From contig NZ_CAKMTJ010000002.1 of NCBI RefSeq assembly GCF_928392795.1, positions 62,001-126,000 of the forward strand: a stretch of 64,000 nt of DNA, read 5' to 3'. Under the pieces are notes generated by a model that worked only from the letters and a program-made list of their open reading frames with translations, had not been told where the DNA came from and searched no databases. Positions 1-9,386 of the stretch are shown piece after piece; the first letter of the stretch is position 1, and the number at the start of each line of letters is the position of its first letter. This stretch comes from Rothia nasimurium (GTDB taxonomy: Bacteria > Actinomycetota > Actinomycetes > Actinomycetales > Micrococcaceae). The position numbers and the translations under genes are program-made.

Positions 1-2
1 TC

Positions 3-1871
3 GATATCTACGACCTCACCCGCGCAGTCAAAGACGGTGCCACCGTACCCGTCAAATACGAGTCCCGCTATATCCCCCTGGAACTGCCAGACGGCGAAAC
101 CATCGAAAACATCAACGATGTTGCCGAGCGCATGACTGAAGAACTCGACGAAGCAGAGCGCAGGAAGACCGAACAGGCTGTGCTGCGCATGAACACCATG
201 TACGGTTCACCAAACCGCCTCAAGAAACTGGCTGCAGACCTCGTAGAACACTGGGAAACCCGCAGCAGCTCCATGAAACAGCTCATCGGAGTACCCGGTA
301 AAGGCATGATCGTTGGTGTGACCAGGCAGGTTTGTGCTGGCCTCTACGACCACATCATCGAGCTCCGCCCAGACTGGGCAGGAAACGGTATTAACGACGG
401 AAAAATCCAGGTGCTCTACACCGGATCCGCCTCAGACGAAGAGGATATTGCCCGATTCGCCCGCAACGGTCAGGCGTCAAAGACGCTACAGGCCCGTCTG
501 AAGAATCCCAACGACCCGCTCGAGCTCATCATCGTGCAGTCAATGCTCCTCACGGGGTTCGACGCACCAGCGCTCCACACCATGTACCTTGACCGCCCCC
601 TCAAAGGCGCCCTGCTCATGCAGGCTCTTGCCCGCGTCAACCGAACCTACAAAGAAAAACAGGAAGCCCTGCTCGTTGGTTACGCGCCCATCATCGATAA
701 CCTGCGTGAGGCCCTCGGCATCTATGCGAGTAGCCATACTGCAGGTGCACCCGGTGAGCACGATATGCAAACCGCGGCGGAAAACGCTCTCAATCTCATC
801 ACCGAAATTGAATACCTGCTGCAGCCTGTGCACGGTTGGAAGGAGAAAATTCTCGGTGAGGGTAGCCATCGCCCTAGCCCAGCAGACCGTATTGCAGCCC
901 TGCGCATGGTTATGGGATTCCTGCTCAGTAACCGCCAGGCAGTCGAGCCCATCATTAAGGATTCGGACTCTATTGACGGAACACCACGCCGTCCCCAAAA
1001 AACAGAGAAGAGCATCTACAGCAAGTTTGTAGAACGCAGTTCCCAACTCACTAGGCTGTACAACTTTGTTGCCTCCACCCATGAAAACGACAAAGTCAAA
1101 GAACTCAAGCAGAAAACGGTCTATGTGCAGTTCTTCGAAGAGGTACGCGTAGCCGCAGCCAAGAACCTAGCCGAAGACCGGGCTAGCCGTGGCTTGCCTG
1201 TACCCGAAGACATCAAGCGCCTGCTAGAAAACTACACTGAAGGGCTCATCGAAACCGGTGAAGTGAAAGACCTTCATAAGCTTGCAGGAATTCCCGCGCC
1301 AGACCTCAACGAGCTCAACCTAGATTTTGCCCGCCAGGCAGCCGAAAATTCCAGTGAACCGTTAGCCCTGGAAGCATTGCGTAAGGCAATGCAACGACAA
1401 ATGCGAGACACCGTTGGGCATAATCAGACCCGCCAGGCCTACTACGGCGAAAAGCTGCAGGACCTTGTCACAAAGTACAACAACTCGCAGCTAAGCTTCG
1501 TTGAAATCATGGAACACATCATCGAACTGGGTAAAGAGCTTAAACAAGAAGCAATGCGCGGCGAGGAGCTGGGCCTTACCTACGATGAAATGATTTTCTA
1601 CGATACTCTCGAAGCTTGCGACCGAGCTGAACTGGAATATTCTGCCGACGCCCTAGCAGATATCGCCCGGGGAATCGCAAAAGCCATCCAGGGCTCACAC
1701 CGGGACTGGCTCTCTCAGCCCACTCAGCGTGCCAAACTGCGCAAGGTTGTCAAGCGTCTGCTTCGCAAGCACAAATATCCGCCGGAAGGTCAGGACGAAG
1801 CCCGCCGCCGCGTCCTAGAACAAATGGAAATCATCGCGGAGGAAAGGAGTAAGAGGCAGAGAGAAGAGTGA
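3..1871 (+). CDS. hsdR: Type I restriction endonuclease HsdR, C-terminal part (partial)
   Basis: This is the 3' part of the motor and nuclease subunit of a type I restriction-modification complex. The frame is open from base 3, so the gene begins outside the window; about 622 codons are visible. The first residues (YDLTRAVKDG, VPVKYESR) are typical of the region between the two helicase lobes of HsdR. Next comes the second RecA-like lobe, with LLTGFDAP and the motif VI stretch LMQALARVNRT that contacts ATP. The last ~300 residues are the helical C-terminal domain (DUF3387 type) that holds HsdM/HsdS. The nuclease domain and Walker A motif, normally N-terminal, would lie upstream. HsdM and HsdS are not seen downstream, so they should be upstream as well. 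Family call is firm; whether the full complex is intact cannot be judged here. Confidence 0.9.
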   Translation, partial: DIYDLTRAVKDGATVPVKYESRYIPLELPDGETIENINDVAERMTEELDEAERRKTEQAVLRMNTMYGSPNRLKKLAADLVEHWETRSSSMKQLIGVPGKGMIVGVTRQVCAGLYDHIIELRPDWAGNGINDGKIQVLYTGSASDEEDIARFARNGQASKTLQARLKNPNDPLELIIVQSMLLTGFDAPALHTMYLDRPLKGALLMQALARVNRTYKEKQEALLVGYAPIIDNLREALGIYASSHTAGAPGEHDMQTAAENALNLITEIEYLLQPVHGWKEKILGEGSHRPSPADRIAALRMVMGFLLSNRQAVEPIIKDSDSIDGTPRRPQKTEKSIYSKFVERSSQLTRLYNFVASTHENDKVKELKQKTVYVQFFEEVRVAAAKNLAEDRASRGLPVPEDIKRLLENYTEGLIETGEVKDLHKLAGIPAPDLNELNLDFARQAAENSSEPLALEALRKAMQRQMRDTVGHNQTRQAYYGEKLQDLVTKYNNSQLSFVEIMEHIIELGKELKQEAMRGEELGLTYDEMIFYDTLEACDRAELEYSADALADIARGIAKAIQGSHRDWLSQPTQRAKLRKVVKRLLRKHKYPPEGQDEARRRVLEQMEIIAEERSKRQREE

Positions 1872-1928
1872 TGCACTAGCTATCACAATGTGCGTCGGCT
1901 TTCTCTGCGGTGCCTGCTCTTCGGCGCG

Positions 1929-1999
1929 TCTGTGGATAACCCCTGTAATGCTCGGTCATAAATCCGCCGGGCACCCCGGAGTTATCCACAGATTTTTAA
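1929..1999 (+). terminator. Hairpin terminator built from two inverted DnaA boxes
   Basis: Two 12-bp arms (1929-1940 and 1981-1992) are perfect inverted repeats, and a T-rich run follows at 1993-1998, so this can act as the terminator of hsdR. Each arm contains a perfect 9-mer DnaA box (TGTGGATAA at 1931-1939, TTATCCACA at 1982-1990). An inner GC-rich dyad (CCGCCGGGC / CCCCGG area) lies between them. Termination is the simpler role; DnaA binding is possible. Confidence 0.55.
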
Positions 2000-2040
2000 A
2001 AGACCTAGTGGGAACATGAATTTTTGCCCATACTGGTGCC

Positions 2041-2511
2041 ATGAACAACACCTTCCAGCACCCCGAACATCCGCCTCGCCCGCTACCTACCGCCCCGGCT
2101 TATCCAGCGTACTCCGGTCAGCCCAACGCATACCCGCCCCCGGGTGCCGGGCAACATGCAGGCGCTGGCCAGCGCCCAGTTGCCCATTACCCTCCAGCGG
2201 TTCGCCCGCCGGAACAGGCAAAGAAGCTCAATCCCTACGGCACGATCTCCCTGGTCATGATGCTACTCATGACCTGCATAGGGCTCGCCAACTTCATCTT
2301 CTTCGACTGGGAACTCAGCATAGCCCTGCCCACAGGGTTTACCTGGCTTGGCGCCATGGGGCTGGCAATAGGGGCCCTCTTCGTGAGAGGCCGAGAGAAA
2401 ATAACCGCGATTTTTGCCCTGATTTTGGGGGTGTTGATTATCGTTGCTGCGCCGCTGTTCTTCATTCTCGCCATAACCTTCATCATGTGGGTGGGAGGAG
2501 GGTTCGCCTAG
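2041..2511 (+). CDS. Small Pro-rich membrane protein, three to four TM helices
   Basis: Function unknown. Residues 1-65 are rich in proline, alanine and tyrosine and look disordered and cytoplasmic (NTFQHPEHPPRP, AYPAYSGQPNAYPP). From residue ~66 (KKLNPYGTIS) three or four hydrophobic helices follow, separated by a short basic loop (VRGREK). The layout resembles the DUF4190-like small membrane proteins common in actinobacteria. The transcript is probably leaderless: a CATACT box at 2029-2034 is followed after 6 nt by the ATG, with no Shine-Dalgarno sequence. The same upstream string precedes the gene at 27597. It stands alone between hsdR and the export operon. Confidence 0.7.
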   Translation: MNNTFQHPEHPPRPLPTAPAYPAYSGQPNAYPPPGAGQHAGAGQRPVAHYPPAVRPPEQAKKLNPYGTISLVMMLLMTCIGLANFIFFDWELSIALPTGFTWLGAMGLAIGALFVRGREKITAIFALILGVLIIVAAPLFFILAITFIMWVGGGFA

Positions 2512-2656
2512 AGGATGAGGTTGCAAGCCTACCCCTCATACCCCGGTATGATTTGTCGTTTTCTGGGCATCAACCGGGTGTTGTCTGGGCAGGTTAGCAC
2601 TTACACTAAAAAGAGAACTGCACCACATTTATCTCCGCTAGTGAAGGGCCAGCACC

Positions 2657-4153
2657 ATGAGCACAACCCCCACACCCCTGCCTCCTGCACCGGAAGCTGC
2701 GCACCGGCGTCCGCCTGCCAAAAAGAAAATGAGCACCCTCACCAAGGTGCTCATTGGTCTGGCTATAGGCGTCATCGCCATCATCGCCATCGGAGCGCTA
2801 GTCGTAGGTAGCATGTTTGGCGGCAACACCAGCGCTCAGAACTCCATCCCCTCCACCGACTACCTGATTTTGAGCGACGAAGGCGTCAGCAACAAGGTGC
2901 GGGTGGACGGCACCATCGCCCCCGGTGAGGTTCGCTCCATCACCACCCACCTGACCAGCCCCATTAGCTCCGTTGAGGTAGAGGTTGGCGACCGGGTTGA
3001 GCTCGGCCAGACCCTAGCCACCATCGACACCTCCGCTGTGCAGGGCGATCTCGACACCCAGCGCACCCAGCTCGACGGGGCCGTCACCAGCGCCCAGGGC
3101 GCCCTGACCGCAGCGCAAACCGCCTACGACCAGTACAACCAGGGAATCGCCAACGGCACCAACCCTGAAATTCTGGCAGCCCTCGCCACCCAGCGATCCG
3201 CCAACGAACAGGCATCCCTGGCAGCCACCGACCTGAACGCCAAGTACCAGATGCGCGACCAGGCCGCTGCCGCCGGCGAAGACCTCACCATGATCAACGC
3301 CGAAGTCGCCGCTGCCGAGTCGGCCCTGCGCCTGGCAAACGGAGCAAAGGCGGACGCAGACACCGGCGTCACCACCGCCCGCAACTCCGCCAACACCCAG
3401 CTTGCGGCCCTCGAAACCGAACTTAACAGCGCCCGCACCGCCCTGACCAGCGCAGAAACCACCCGCGATCAGACCCTCGGTGCCCTGCAGGGCGACCTCA
3501 CCTCGGCCACTCTCACCTCGCCCATCAACGGCGTGGTCATGAGTGTTGCTAAGCCCGGTGCGCCGGCAACCGGCCCCGTCGTAACCATCGGTGACGATTC
3601 CAAGCTCACCATCACCACCAGCGTCCGCGAGGCTGACGTTGCCACCATCAAGGAAGGCAACCGCGTCACCTTTACCGCCGGGGCAACCGGCACCAAGGAG
3701 TACTCTGGTACCGTCACCTCGGTTGCGTCCATCGCTGACTCAGCCCAGCAGACCAACCCTGAGGCTGCTGCCGCAGGTATGGCAGCCGGTGGTTCGCCCA
3801 CCTTCACCGTCACCATCGAGGTAACCGGCAACCGAGACGGCCTCTACCTGGGCTCTTCCGTCAAGGCCAGCATTATCACCGCTGAAGAAGAAAGCTCCCT
3901 GGCGGTACCCCTCGACGCGGTCTACACCAACGACCTGGGGAGCGAGAGTGTCGTGGTAGCTGTGCCCAACGACGACGGCTCCTTCACCCTCGAAGAGCGC
4001 TCCGTTGAAACCGGCCTGGCTAACGAATTCGACATCGCCATCACCGACGGCGACGTAGCCTCCGGCGACATGGTACTCACCTACGGTGAGGCCTACCGCC
4101 ACCGCGTGGGTGAAACCGTCACCCTCGATGCCGGCACCAGCTTCGGGTGGTAG
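2657..4153 (+). CDS. HlyD/MacA-type adaptor subunit of an ABC exporter
   Basis: Membrane-anchored extracytoplasmic adaptor of a MacAB-like transporter. A basic N-terminus (PAKKKMSTLTK) leads into one TM anchor at about residues 31-57. Then comes the first half of a lipoyl/barrel-sandwich domain (VDGTIAPGEVRS, VEVEVGDRVELGQTLATID), a long Ala/Gln/Thr-rich coiled-coil hairpin (~130-275), the second lipoyl half (LTSPINGVVMSVAKPGAPA), and beta-barrel and membrane-proximal domains to the end. Length (498 aa) fits Gram-positive members of the family. An SD-like GAAGGG lies at 2643-2648. It is followed at once by the ATPase and permease, so the three genes form one operon. The exported substrate is unknown; peptides or toxic compounds are typical. 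Confidence 0.85.
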   Translation: MSTTPTPLPPAPEAAHRRPPAKKKMSTLTKVLIGLAIGVIAIIAIGALVVGSMFGGNTSAQNSIPSTDYLILSDEGVSNKVRVDGTIAPGEVRSITTHLTSPISSVEVEVGDRVELGQTLATIDTSAVQGDLDTQRTQLDGAVTSAQGALTAAQTAYDQYNQGIANGTNPEILAALATQRSANEQASLAATDLNAKYQMRDQAAAAGEDLTMINAEVAAAESALRLANGAKADADTGVTTARNSANTQLAALETELNSARTALTSAETTRDQTLGALQGDLTSATLTSPINGVVMSVAKPGAPATGPVVTIGDDSKLTITTSVREADVATIKEGNRVTFTAGATGTKEYSGTVTSVASIADSAQQTNPEAAAAGMAAGGSPTFTVTIEVTGNRDGLYLGSSVKASIITAEEESSLAVPLDAVYTNDLGSESVVVAVPNDDGSFTLEERSVETGLANEFDIAITDGDVASGDMVLTYGEAYRHRVGETVTLDAGTSFGW

Positions 4154-4155
4154 AC

Positions 4156-4845
4156 ATGAGCACCCTGCTCGATATGCAAGGCATCGTTAAAACCTTCAAC
4201 GCGGGCACACCCAGTGCCATTACGGTGCTCCCCGGCGTTGACTTTCACGTCGACCGCGGTGAGTTTGTATCGGTGGTGGGTCAGTCCGGCTCGGGTAAAA
4301 CCACGCTGATGAACATCATCGGCCTGCTCGACCGGGCCACCTACGGCTACTACACCTTCGCGGGCGAGAATATACCCTCGCTCAGCGACGATGAACTGGC
4401 CTACTATCGCAGCCAGAACATCGGGTTCATCTTCCAGAGCTTCAACCTGGTGGGCCGTATTTCTGCCCTCAAGAATGTGGAAATGCCCATGATGTACGCC
4501 GGCATCAACCCCCGTGACCGTCGCGAACGAGCCGCCCACCTGCTAGAGCAGATGGGCATGGCCGACCGCATGAATCACAGCCCCGCGGCTCTCTCGGGCG
4601 GTCAAAAGCAGCGCGTTGCTATTGCCCGCGCCCTGGCCAACGACCCGCCCCTGCTCCTGGCAGATGAGCCCACCGGCGCCCTGGACTCCCAAACCGGTCG
4701 CATGGTCATGGACCTCTTCCACGAGCTCAACCGCGAGCAGGGCAAGACCATCGTCTTCATTACCCACAACCCCGAACTGGCGGCTGAGACCGACCGCATC
4801 GTCACCATGGTCGACGGTCGGATTACAGAGGAGGTCTCGCAATGA
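4156..4845 (+). CDS. ABC transporter ATP-binding protein, MacB/LolD type
   Basis: Nucleotide-binding subunit of the exporter encoded with its neighbours. Visible motifs: Walker A GQSGSGKTT, Q-loop (FIFQSFNLVG), signature LSGGQKQR, Walker B LLLADEPTGALD and the H-loop ITHNPE. Its length (229 aa) and the sequence around the Q-loop place it with the FtsE/LolD/MacB N-domain group that powers mechanotransmission exporters rather than pore transporters. I chose ATG 4156, because GGGTGG at 4145-4150 can serve as its ribosome-binding site; GTG 4147 is also possible and would overlap the adaptor stop. The last codons overlap the permease start (ATGA), so translation is coupled. Confidence 0.9.
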   Translation: MSTLLDMQGIVKTFNAGTPSAITVLPGVDFHVDRGEFVSVVGQSGSGKTTLMNIIGLLDRATYGYYTFAGENIPSLSDDELAYYRSQNIGFIFQSFNLVGRISALKNVEMPMMYAGINPRDRRERAAHLLEQMGMADRMNHSPAALSGGQKQRVAIARALANDPPLLLADEPTGALDSQTGRMVMDLFHELNREQGKTIVFITHNPELAAETDRIVTMVDGRITEEVSQ

Positions 4846-6137
4846 ACGTGCGTGAATCAATCTCCCTAGCCCTGGGGAGCCTGCGCAACAACAAGATGCG
4901 CTCCTTCCTTACCCTGCTCGGCATCATCGTGGGCATCGCCTCGGTCATTACGATTCTGACCCTGGGCCATTCGCTCAAAACCCAGGCCTCTGAGTCGATC
5001 GTGAGCTCCGGTGCCAACGACCTGATGGTGAACGTGGTGCAGCGACCCACCGAGGAACAGGAAGAAGCGGGCTTGACCTCCGGCCCCATGGGTATGCCGA
5101 ACGGCGAATACATTGAGCCCGCCGCCGAGTCTAAGTTCGATGAGTACGATATCGCCCGCCTCAAAGAGGCCCTGGGTGATAACATCGCGGGTATTCCCCT
5201 CGGGGCAAACTCTTACACCAGCGTAGACCTCAGTGCTGGTGAGAGCGAGGCTCCCTACGCCAGTGCCCAGTTCGTCAATATGGACTACCTTGAGCTCAAC
5301 CCGGTCAGCCTGGTGGCGGGGCGTTCTCTGACGCAAGCCGACATGGATGCCAAACGACCGGTCATCCTGCTTTCAACTGATCAGGCGTACCAGCTCTTTG
5401 GCGACCCCCAGACGGCAGTGGGAAGTGAAATTGATGCGCAGTTTGGCATGACCTCGCGAAGCCTTATGGTGGTCGGTGTCTATCAAACCGAATCTGTGGG
5501 CAGCGGTATCTTCGCCTACACAGGGCCGGGCACAGTCTACCTACCGGTTTCGCTGGAGCCCGACTTCAACTCCTATAACAGCGATGGCTGGAACAGCATC
5601 ACCGTGCGCCCGGCTGAGGGTAAGGACCTGGGCCAGGTCAAGGCCCTGCTCCAGGCTCACCTGACCAGCATGTACCGCAGCGACGACCAGTTCATGGCCG
5701 AGATTCAGGACTTCTCGGCGATGACCGAGCAGTTCAACGCGGTTCTGGACGGCATCAGCGCAGCCATCTCGGCTATCGCCGGTATCTCGCTACTGGTGGG
5801 CGGCATCGGCGTCATGAACATTATGCTCGTGACCGTCACCGAACGCACCCGCGAAATCGGCATCCGCAAGGCCCTGGGGGCAACGCGAGGGGCAATCCGC
5901 CTACAGTTCGTGGTGGAGGCCATGATGGTCTGCTTGGTCGGCGGTATCCTCGGTGTTCTCATCGGTGGTGGCCTGGGCATGCTGGGAGCCAATATGCTGG
6001 GCACCTTCGTCTTCCCGCCGCTCAGCGCCGTGCTTCTAGCCCTGGGGTTCTCCCTGGCCATCGGTCTCTTCTTCGGCTACTACCCGGCCAACAAGGCGGC
6101 CAAGCTCGACCCCATCGACGCCCTGCGCTACGAGTAG
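4842..6137 (+). CDS. ABC transporter permease, MacB/FtsX family
   Basis: Integral membrane subunit of the MacAB-like exporter, 431 aa. One N-terminal TM helix (~18-42) is followed by a large extracytoplasmic MacB-type periplasmic core domain (~43-290). Three TM helices follow at the C-terminus (~305-330, ~355-385, ~395-418), separated by the conserved cytoplasmic loop TERTREIGIRKALGATRGAI, characteristic of FtsX-type permeases. The start codon overlaps the stop of the ATPase. As the ATPase and permease are separate proteins here, the complex is the split type seen in Gram-positive bacteria. It ends at a strong bidirectional terminator. Confidence 0.9.
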   Translation: MNVRESISLALGSLRNNKMRSFLTLLGIIVGIASVITILTLGHSLKTQASESIVSSGANDLMVNVVQRPTEEQEEAGLTSGPMGMPNGEYIEPAAESKFDEYDIARLKEALGDNIAGIPLGANSYTSVDLSAGESEAPYASAQFVNMDYLELNPVSLVAGRSLTQADMDAKRPVILLSTDQAYQLFGDPQTAVGSEIDAQFGMTSRSLMVVGVYQTESVGSGIFAYTGPGTVYLPVSLEPDFNSYNSDGWNSITVRPAEGKDLGQVKALLQAHLTSMYRSDDQFMAEIQDFSAMTEQFNAVLDGISAAISAIAGISLLVGGIGVMNIMLVTVTERTREIGIRKALGATRGAIRLQFVVEAMMVCLVGGILGVLIGGGLGMLGANMLGTFVFPPLSAVLLALGFSLAIGLFFGYYPANKAAKLDPIDALRYE

Positions 6138-6171
6138 CAGCCCGTCTCACCCCGGGTGAGCAGACGAAAAA

Positions 6172-6231
6172 TAAGGACGCCGCCCCGCACCTTTCTGCCA
6201 ATTGGCAGGGAAGTGGGGGCGGCGTCCTTAT
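6172..6231. terminator. Bidirectional terminator with inverted GGACGCCGCC pair
   Basis: A long hairpin lies between two convergent genes. The outer stem pairs ATAAGGACGCCGCCCC with its complement, and an inner stem (CTGCCA/TGGCAG) closes the loop. A run of A on the left and T on the right lets it work in both directions. The stem is one of four terminators in the window built from the same AAGGACGCCG sequence. Confidence 0.85.
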
Positions 6232-6250
6232 TTCTGTGAGCTAGCTGCGC

Positions 6251-7900
6251 CTAGCGCAGGGTCTCACCAATCTTCAGATGGACGACCGAGGGGCCACGAG
6301 TGGCCAGGGCCTGCTGGACGGTTTCTGCCAGGGTCTCCATGGTGGCTGAGAAGCCGGTAGCGCCGAAGCCCTCGGCTAGCTTGACCCAGTCGGGCTGTAC
6401 CAGGTCCACAGCCACAGGTGCGATGCCGCGGTCGCGCTCGTTCTGGCGGATCTCGCCGTAGCCGCCGTTCTCCACACAGATGATGGGTAGGTCAAGCTGC
6501 TGCTCAACGGCGGTCATGAGCTCCTGGATGGCGAACATAAGGGCGCCGTCGCCGAGCAGACAGACCACCGGACGGTCGGGCGCAGCTACCTTGGCACCGA
6601 TAGCGGCGGGCAGGCCGTAGCCCAGGGTAGCGTAGGTTGCCATGTAGAGAAGGGAGTTGGGGCGGGCTGCGCGGTAGAAGGTGGTGGTGCCCATGTAGGT
6701 GACCTGGGAGGAGTCACCGGCAATGATGGTGTCCTCGGGCAGGATCTCCATAATCTTCTCGTTGAGCTCGGCCAGCTCGGGCGCGATAGCCCGCCCCTCA
6801 TTATCGAGGGCGTCGAAGATGTTTTGCAGGTCGCGGGGTTCGCGAGAGCCGGGAGCCAGGCCAAGCTCGGCGAGGGCGTCCAGAAGCTGGGGGATGACGG
6901 CCTTGGAGTTGCCGGGCAGCTCAATGTCGGGGGTGATGTTGGTGAGCATCTGATCGCGGGTGATATCAACGCGAATGACGGGGCCAGCGGGGCGGATGTC
7001 GCCGTCCCAGAGCTCAGCTTCACCAATCTTGGAGCCGATGATGAGCATGGCGTCAGCCTCACGGCAGAAGGCGTGGGCGGCGCTCAGGCGCAGGTCGGCG
7101 CCCAGGGAGAGGCGGTGCTTTTCGGGGATAGCGCCCTTGCCGTTGACCGAGGTGATAACGGGCGCTTCGAGGGTTTCAGCCAGGCGGAGTAGGTCTGCTG
7201 CTGCCCCGATAGAGCCGCCACCTGCGACGATGATGGGCTTCTTGGACTCTGCTAGCATGCGGGCTGCCTCGCGCACGTCGTCAGCCGGGGTGGGCTGGGG
7301 CTTGCCCAGGGGGCGGGCCTGCAAGATGGCGGGGTCGAGTTCGACCTCGCGTTCGAGCACGTCGAGGGGCACCTCAATGTGGATGGGGCGCGGACGGTTG
7401 TGGGCGAAGGAGCGGAAGGCGTTGTGGATGATGTCCACGGCTTCTTCGGCAGAGTTGACGCGGCGGGAGAACTCGACGATGGAGTTGACGGCGCCGGTGG
7501 GGTTCTTGGTCTCGTGCAGGGCGCCGATGTCGCGGAATTCGTGCCCAACGGGGCGGCCGGGCGACAGGATAATCATGGGGCGCGACTCAGCGTAGGCGGT
7601 GGCAGCACCCGAGAGCGAGTTAAGCAGACCGGGGCCCGAGGTGGTGATGACGACGCCGGGTAGGCCGCGGGTCAGGGACCAGCCGTCCGCCCCGTAGGAG
7701 GCACCCTGCTCGTGGCGGGTGGTGACGGGGTGAGTGCCGAGCTCTTCGAGGTGGCGGTAGAACTCAAGGTTGTGGGTTCCGGGGATGCCGAAGACGGTGT
7801 CGATGCCGTAGCTGCGCAGGGTTGCCAGAATGGCGTAGCCGGCGTTGCGGCGGGGTTCAGTGGTTTCAGCGGAGCGGTCGGGAAGTGAGGGGTGAGTCAT
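6251..7900 (-). CDS. ThDP-dependent 2-oxo acid decarboxylase, AruI-like
   Basis: Member of the acetolactate synthase/benzoylformate decarboxylase superfamily, 549 aa, with the normal three domains. The N-terminal PYR domain has VFGIPGTHNLEFYR and the catalytic glutamate in TRHEQGA. The middle Rossmann-like domain follows. The C-terminal PP domain carries the ThDP/Mg motif GDGALMF...ENGGYGEI. The N-terminal signature resembles AruI, the 5-guanidino-2-oxopentanoate (2-ketoarginine) decarboxylase of the arginine transaminase pathway, rather than a biosynthetic acetolactate synthase, and no regulatory subunit gene is adjacent. Substrate is therefore an inference. I use the ATG at 7898-7900 because GAAAGG lies 6 nt upstream; a start 18 codons earlier has no such site. 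It converges on the exporter operon and is monocistronic here. Confidence 0.75.
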   Translation of the reverse strand: MTHPSLPDRSAETTEPRRNAGYAILATLRSYGIDTVFGIPGTHNLEFYRHLEELGTHPVTTRHEQGASYGADGWSLTRGLPGVVITTSGPGLLNSLSGAATAYAESRPMIILSPGRPVGHEFRDIGALHETKNPTGAVNSIVEFSRRVNSAEEAVDIIHNAFRSFAHNRPRPIHIEVPLDVLEREVELDPAILQARPLGKPQPTPADDVREAARMLAESKKPIIVAGGGSIGAAADLLRLAETLEAPVITSVNGKGAIPEKHRLSLGADLRLSAAHAFCREADAMLIIGSKIGEAELWDGDIRPAGPVIRVDITRDQMLTNITPDIELPGNSKAVIPQLLDALAELGLAPGSREPRDLQNIFDALDNEGRAIAPELAELNEKIMEILPEDTIIAGDSSQVTYMGTTTFYRAARPNSLLYMATYATLGYGLPAAIGAKVAAPDRPVVCLLGDGALMFAIQELMTAVEQQLDLPIICVENGGYGEIRQNERDRGIAPVAVDLVQPDWVKLAEGFGATGFSATMETLAETVQQALATRGPSVVHLKIGETLR

Positions 7901-8157
7901 GGTGGCCTTTCGTGGGCGCGGGGTGCGGGCTTCCGCTTTAGCATACGGGGTCAATGCATAGATATACGGGATTTTCGCTCCTGAAATGTTATGCGGAGCA
8001 CAGTATGTTTATGAGAGGACGCCCGGGGCGGCTTGGTTGCGCTGGGTGGCTCTGGTGGCAGATGCCCCGTTATGGTTTCATGCTGCGTCATAGAAAGACA
8101 TTAAGGGTAAATATTCAGTAGACTGATTAAACATTTGCAGTCAACTCCCAGGACACC

Positions 8158-9222
8158 ATGCCTACTCGTCACACTTATCTTCTTGCCCTTACAACTCTCT
8201 CTGCCCTCGTCCTGACAGGGTGCTCAGCTACTCCAGCTGATAACTCTGCGAGCGAAACCGCCACCCCCACAACGGCCGCAAGCAGTTCTGTAACCCCCAG
8301 CCCCACACGCAGCGCTAGCGCGACGGCGTCCTCAGTCTCTCCTACCGCATCGACCGCTAGCCCCTCGGCAAATGCTAGCGCGACCGCGTCCGCCTCTGTG
8401 CAAGCCCAACCGCGGGCTAACGCCCCCAAGAGCGAGGTGCTCGGTGGTGGCGACCAGATTTTTGCCCACCGCTACGTGGCACTCTACGGCAACCCCGGCG
8501 GCCCGTCCCTGGGAGTGCTTGGTGAGCAGGGACCGGCTGAATCTGTTGCTCGCGTCAAAAACCTTGCCGCTGAATACCAGGTGCACAGCGAAGAAAAGGT
8601 CATCCCCGCCTTTGAAATCATCACCACGGTAGCCAGCTCAGCTCCCGGGCCTGACGGCGACTACTCCGATGAGGCAACCATTGAAAGCCTGCGCCCGCTT
8701 ATTGATGAGGCCCGCAAAAACGGGGTTTACGTTATCTTGGACTTCCAGCCCGGTCGTAGCACCTTCACCGAGCAGGTCAAACAGTATGAAGAGCTGCTCA
8801 AGGAACCCCACGTTGGCCTGGGTATTGACCCCGAATGGCGTATTTACCCCGGGCAGGTGCACCTGCAACAAATTGGTACCGTCGATGCCTCAGAAATTAA
8901 TGAAACTCTGGACTACCTAGCGGCTCTGACCGATAAGCACCGCCTGCCCCAGAAAATGGTGGTGTTGCACCAGTTCACGCACTCCATGATTACCAACCGG
9001 GCGGCACTCGATACGAGCCACCCCGAACTGGCCCTCACTCTGCATGCAGACGGCCACGGCACCCCCGAGCTCAAGGACACTACCTACCAGGAGCTTATCC
9101 GCGATCTTGACCCGGCCATTAAGCCCTCGTGGAAGAACTTCTACGACGAGGACACCCCCACTCTGACCCCAGCCCAGACCTATGCCCTCACCCCCAAGCC
9201 CTATGTGGTGACCTACCAGTAG
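8158..9222 (+). CDS. Secreted lipoprotein with Ser/Thr/Ala linker and barrel-like domain
   Basis: A type II signal peptide ends in the lipobox LTGC, giving Cys22 as the lipid anchor. Residues ~23-90 form a low-complexity Ala/Ser/Thr/Pro spacer that would hold the folded part away from the membrane or cell wall. Residues ~100-354 are a soluble domain with alternating helices and strands (HRYVALYGNPGGPSLGVLGE, PAFEIITTVAS, GVYVILDFQPGRS, VGLGIDPEWRI, KMVVLHQFTHSMI). These resemble a (beta/alpha) barrel such as a glycoside-hydrolase-like fold, with the acidic pairs D-F-Q and D-P-E on strand ends. I do not recognise a characterised family. A TAGACT box at 8117-8122 may be its -10, with a short leader. 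It is transcribed alone. Confidence 0.65.
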   Translation: MPTRHTYLLALTTLSALVLTGCSATPADNSASETATPTTAASSSVTPSPTRSASATASSVSPTASTASPSANASATASASVQAQPRANAPKSEVLGGGDQIFAHRYVALYGNPGGPSLGVLGEQGPAESVARVKNLAAEYQVHSEEKVIPAFEIITTVASSAPGPDGDYSDEATIESLRPLIDEARKNGVYVILDFQPGRSTFTEQVKQYEELLKEPHVGLGIDPEWRIYPGQVHLQQIGTVDASEINETLDYLAALTDKHRLPQKMVVLHQFTHSMITNRAALDTSHPELALTLHADGHGTPELKDTTYQELIRDLDPAIKPSWKNFYDEDTPTLTPAQTYALTPKPYVVTYQ

Positions 9223-9331
9223 GTGGGCTCGGTACGGGCTGAGGTCGGACGCCGGGGCTGGGGTCAGTGTCTGTATGGGCCAGCCACAGTAACACCAAGG
9301 ACCACCTCGGTTGCACCCGGCTGAACAATGG

Positions 9332-9386
9332 ACCAGCCACTTTTCATTTTGTTGGTATTAACCTAGCGAAATGAAAAGTGGCTGGT
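9332..9386. repeat. 18-bp inverted repeat in the gap 9223-9588
   Basis: Arms 9332-9349 and 9369-9386 are perfect 18-bp complements separated by 19 nt. There is no T-run on either side, so a standard intrinsic terminator is unlikely. The rest of the 366-bp gap shows no convincing gene; one 20-codon ATG frame at 9444 has no ribosome-binding site. The hairpin lies between the lipoprotein and a gene remnant, so it may be a leftover end of a lost element. Confidence 0.5.

Noticed and set aside
9332..9386. Inverted repeat as an intrinsic terminator of the lipoprotein gene
   Set aside because: No T-run on either side and it begins 110 bp after the stop codon.
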